Under the pieces are notes generated by a model that was given only the letters and a program-made list of their open reading frames with translations, did no database searches and was not told the DNA's origin. Positions 5,642 to 7,191 of a stretch of 7,191 nt of DNA are shown in pieces. The stretch is taken from assembly GCA_035485475.1 (NCBI GenBank), contig DATHOA010000320.1, positions 1 to 7,191 on the forward strand. Reading direction: 5' to 3'. This DNA comes from DAIDKA01 sp035485475. Its GTDB lineage: Bacteria > Pseudomonadota > Gammaproteobacteria > Steroidobacterales > Steroidobacteraceae. Positions within the stretch are counted from its first letter, which is position 1. The number at the start of each line of letters is the position of its first letter. The position numbers and the translations under genes are program-made.

Positions 5642-7024
5642 ATGCTCGACCCAGGATTGCTGGCTGATCTGCGCGCCGTCGTGGGCGACTCCGGCCTGTT
5701 GACCGGCGCGGCGGTGCATGAGCGCACCGATGTCAATGGCCACGTGCCGCGTGCCGCGGCGCTGGTGCGACCCGCCTCCACCGAACAGGTATCGGGCGTG
5801 CTGCGCCTGTGTCACGCCCGACGCCAGAGCGTGGTGACGCATGGGGGACGCTCGGGTCTCGTGGAGGGCACCGCGACCGCCGAGCACGAACTGATCCTGT
5901 CCACCGAGCGCATGAATGCCATCGAGCGGGTGGATGTCACGGGCCGGACCATGCGTGTGCAGTCCGGCACCATCCTGCAGCGGGTGCAGGAGGAGGCCGA
6001 ACGTCACGATCTGATGTTCGCCCTGGATCTGGGCGGCCGGGGCACCTGCACGATCGGCGGCAATATCTCGACCAACGCCGGCGGTGTGCGCGTGCTGCGC
6101 TACGGCATGATGCGTGCGCTGGTGTTAGGCGTGGAGGCGGTTCTGGCCGATGGCACGGTGCTGAAGTCACTGAATCGGATGATCAAGAACAACGCCGGCT
6201 ACGATCTCAAGCAGCTCTTCATCGGCTCGGAGGGCACGCTGGGTGTCGTGACCCGCGCCGATCTGCGGCTGTTTGCCCGGCCGCGCAGTACCAATACCGC
6301 GCTGGTTGGCTGCGCGGACTTCGACGGCCTGGTGCGGCTGCTGGGGTTGCTCGATGCCAGCCTCGGCGGACAGCTCAGTGCCTTCGAGGCCATGTGGCCG
6401 GAATTCTACGAGGCGACCACGACGGCATTTGGACATCACCGGGCCTTGCTGCCGGCCGGTTATGGCATTTACGGCCTGGTCGAGGCCTCCGGGGCGGACA
6501 TCGACAGCGACGGGGTGCGCTTCGAGGAGGCGCTGGGGGAGGCCATGGCGCAGGGCGTGCTGCTCGATGCCGTCATCGCCAAATCCGAAGCCGAGCGCAG
6601 CGAAATCTGGGCGCCACGTGATGATCCGTGGCTCATCACGCAACATTACGGTGCCACGCTGAACTTCGATGTCAGCATGGCCATCGAGGATATGGCCGGC
6701 TACCTGGCCAACCTGCGCCAGGCGGTCGCGCAGCGCATCCCGGCGGGCCGCGTGTTCGCCTTTGGCCACATCGCCGACGGCAACCTGCATGTGATCGTGG
6801 CGCCGGGAACCGCCGATCCGGCGGTGATGCGGCTGGGCGAGGAGCTTGCCTATGAACTGCTGCGTCCCATCGACGGCAGCATCTCGGCCGAGCATGGCAT
6901 TGGGCTTGAGCGTCGGCACTTCCTCAACATTTCGCGCACCGCGCAGGAAATCGGCGCCATGCGTGCCCTGAAACATGCCCTGGATCCGCACGGCATTCTC
7001 AACCCCGGCAAGGTCTTCGAGTGA
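5642..7024 (+). CDS. FAD-linked D-2-hydroxyacid dehydrogenase (GlcD/D2HGDH type)
   Basis: This 460-residue flavoenzyme belongs to the VAO/PCMH-type FAD family that oxidises D-2-hydroxy acids such as D-lactate, glycolate or D-2-hydroxyglutarate. The FAD domain (about 35-215) contains THGGRSGLVEG (66-76), GGNISTNAGGVRVLRYG (139-155) and KNNAGYDLKQLFIGSEGTLG (182-201). The C-terminal FAD-oxidase domain has FDVSM (342-346), GHIADGNLH (375-383) and SAEHGIG (415-421), and ends in DPHGILNPGKV. H376, H383 and E417 have the same spacing as the zinc ligands of human D2HGDH, and H418 sits at the catalytic His position. There is no Cys-rich iron-sulfur domain, so it is a single-polypeptide form. Deviations from the common consensus are GGRSG (usually GGNTG) and GHIADGN (usually GHxGDGN). 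AGGA at 5630-5633 is a good Shine-Dalgarno, 8 bases before the ATG. It overlaps the next gene by GTGA. The exact substrate cannot be told. Confidence 0.92.
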   Translation: MLDPGLLADLRAVVGDSGLLTGAAVHERTDVNGHVPRAAALVRPASTEQVSGVLRLCHARRQSVVTHGGRSGLVEGTATAEHELILSTERMNAIERVDVTGRTMRVQSGTILQRVQEEAERHDLMFALDLGGRGTCTIGGNISTNAGGVRVLRYGMMRALVLGVEAVLADGTVLKSLNRMIKNNAGYDLKQLFIGSEGTLGVVTRADLRLFARPRSTNTALVGCADFDGLVRLLGLLDASLGGQLSAFEAMWPEFYEATTTAFGHHRALLPAGYGIYGLVEASGADIDSDGVRFEEALGEAMAQGVLLDAVIAKSEAERSEIWAPRDDPWLITQHYGATLNFDVSMAIEDMAGYLANLRQAVAQRIPAGRVFAFGHIADGNLHVIVAPGTADPAVMRLGEELAYELLRPIDGSISAEHGIGLERRHFLNISRTAQEIGAMRALKHALDPHGILNPGKVFE

Positions 7025-7191
7025 GCACGACTCCGGCACATCTGGCCAGCAAGCCACGACCGGTGCGCGTCGCCGCGGTACAGATGAGCTGCACGTGGGA
7101 CCGGGCCGCGAATATCGCGCGCGCCGAGCAACTGGTGCGCGAGGCCGCCGCGCAGGGTGCGCATATCATCCTCATCCCGGAACTGTTCGAG
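7021..7191 (+). CDS. aguB: N-carbamoylputrescine amidase, 5' part
   Basis: Fifty-seven codons are visible before the window ends. After about 14 variable residues the protein reads VRVAAVQMSCTWD (15-27), then NIARAEQLVREAAAQGA (31-47) and IILIPELFE (49-57). This is the start of the nitrilase/carbon-nitrogen hydrolase fold, and the QMSCTWD and ELFE wording is characteristic of AguB. E54 is expected to be the catalytic Glu; the Cys and Lys lie beyond the edge. AguB hydrolyses N-carbamoylputrescine to putrescine, CO2 and ammonia in the agmatine route, in the cytoplasm. The start is taken as GTG at 7021, overlapping the TGA of the dehydrogenase in GTGA, with AAGG at 7010-7013 seven bases before it. 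A GTG at 7063 is an alternative that would remove the variable N-terminus. The overlap suggests translational coupling to the dehydrogenase. AguB usually has about 290-300 residues, so roughly 80% is missing. Confidence 0.88.
   Translation, partial: MSTTPAHLASKPRPVRVAAVQMSCTWDRAANIARAEQLVREAAAQGAHIILIPELFE

Noticed and set aside
6167..7057. A 296-codon open frame on the minus strand opposite the FAD dehydrogenase
   Set aside because: It is antisense to well conserved flavoenzyme motifs, has no recognisable domain and its composition is typical of a shadow frame.

Overview
The window is GC-rich, densely packed bacterial chromosomal DNA. The tail-specific protease has the Tsp/Prc layout typical of proteobacteria, and the putrescine-pathway hydrolase at the right edge is a close match to proteobacterial AguB. 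Together these suggest a gammaproteobacterium (inference; no rRNA or other taxonomic marker is present). I see no tRNA, rRNA, IS element, CRISPR array, integrase or phage gene, and no compositional island.

Layout. (1) 2-928 (+) is the 3' end of an unrecognised coiled-coil protein. (2) 937-3156 (-) is prc/tsp, a periplasmic C-terminal processing protease, convergent with gene 1 and only 8 bases from it. (3) 3288-3581 (+) and 3590-3868 (-) are two small unrecognised membrane proteins, converging with another 8-base gap. (4) 3892-7191 (+) is a co-directional run: a Gfo/Idh/MocA NAD(P)-dependent oxidoreductase, a FrnE-like DsbA-family protein with a single active-site cysteine, a FAD-linked GlcD/D2HGDH-type 2-hydroxyacid dehydrogenase, and the start of an N-carbamoylputrescine amidase (aguB). 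The gaps in this run are 49 bases, 48 bases and a 4-base GTGA overlap, so it may be an operon.

Only the last two genes have a spacing (stop/start overlap) that strongly argues for coordinated translation; AguB converts N-carbamoylputrescine to putrescine. The dehydrogenase's substrate cannot be read from sequence. The two strand switches leave very little non-coding DNA: 131 bases between prc and the first small membrane gene, and 23 bases between the second small membrane gene and the oxidoreductase. Divergent promoters must be squeezed into these gaps, and at the second one transcripts may be leaderless.

Nothing here amounts to a clearly new biological system. The points most worth following up are the compact divergent start region at 3869-3891, the two orphan membrane proteins, the CPWS active site, and the dehydrogenase-aguB coupling.
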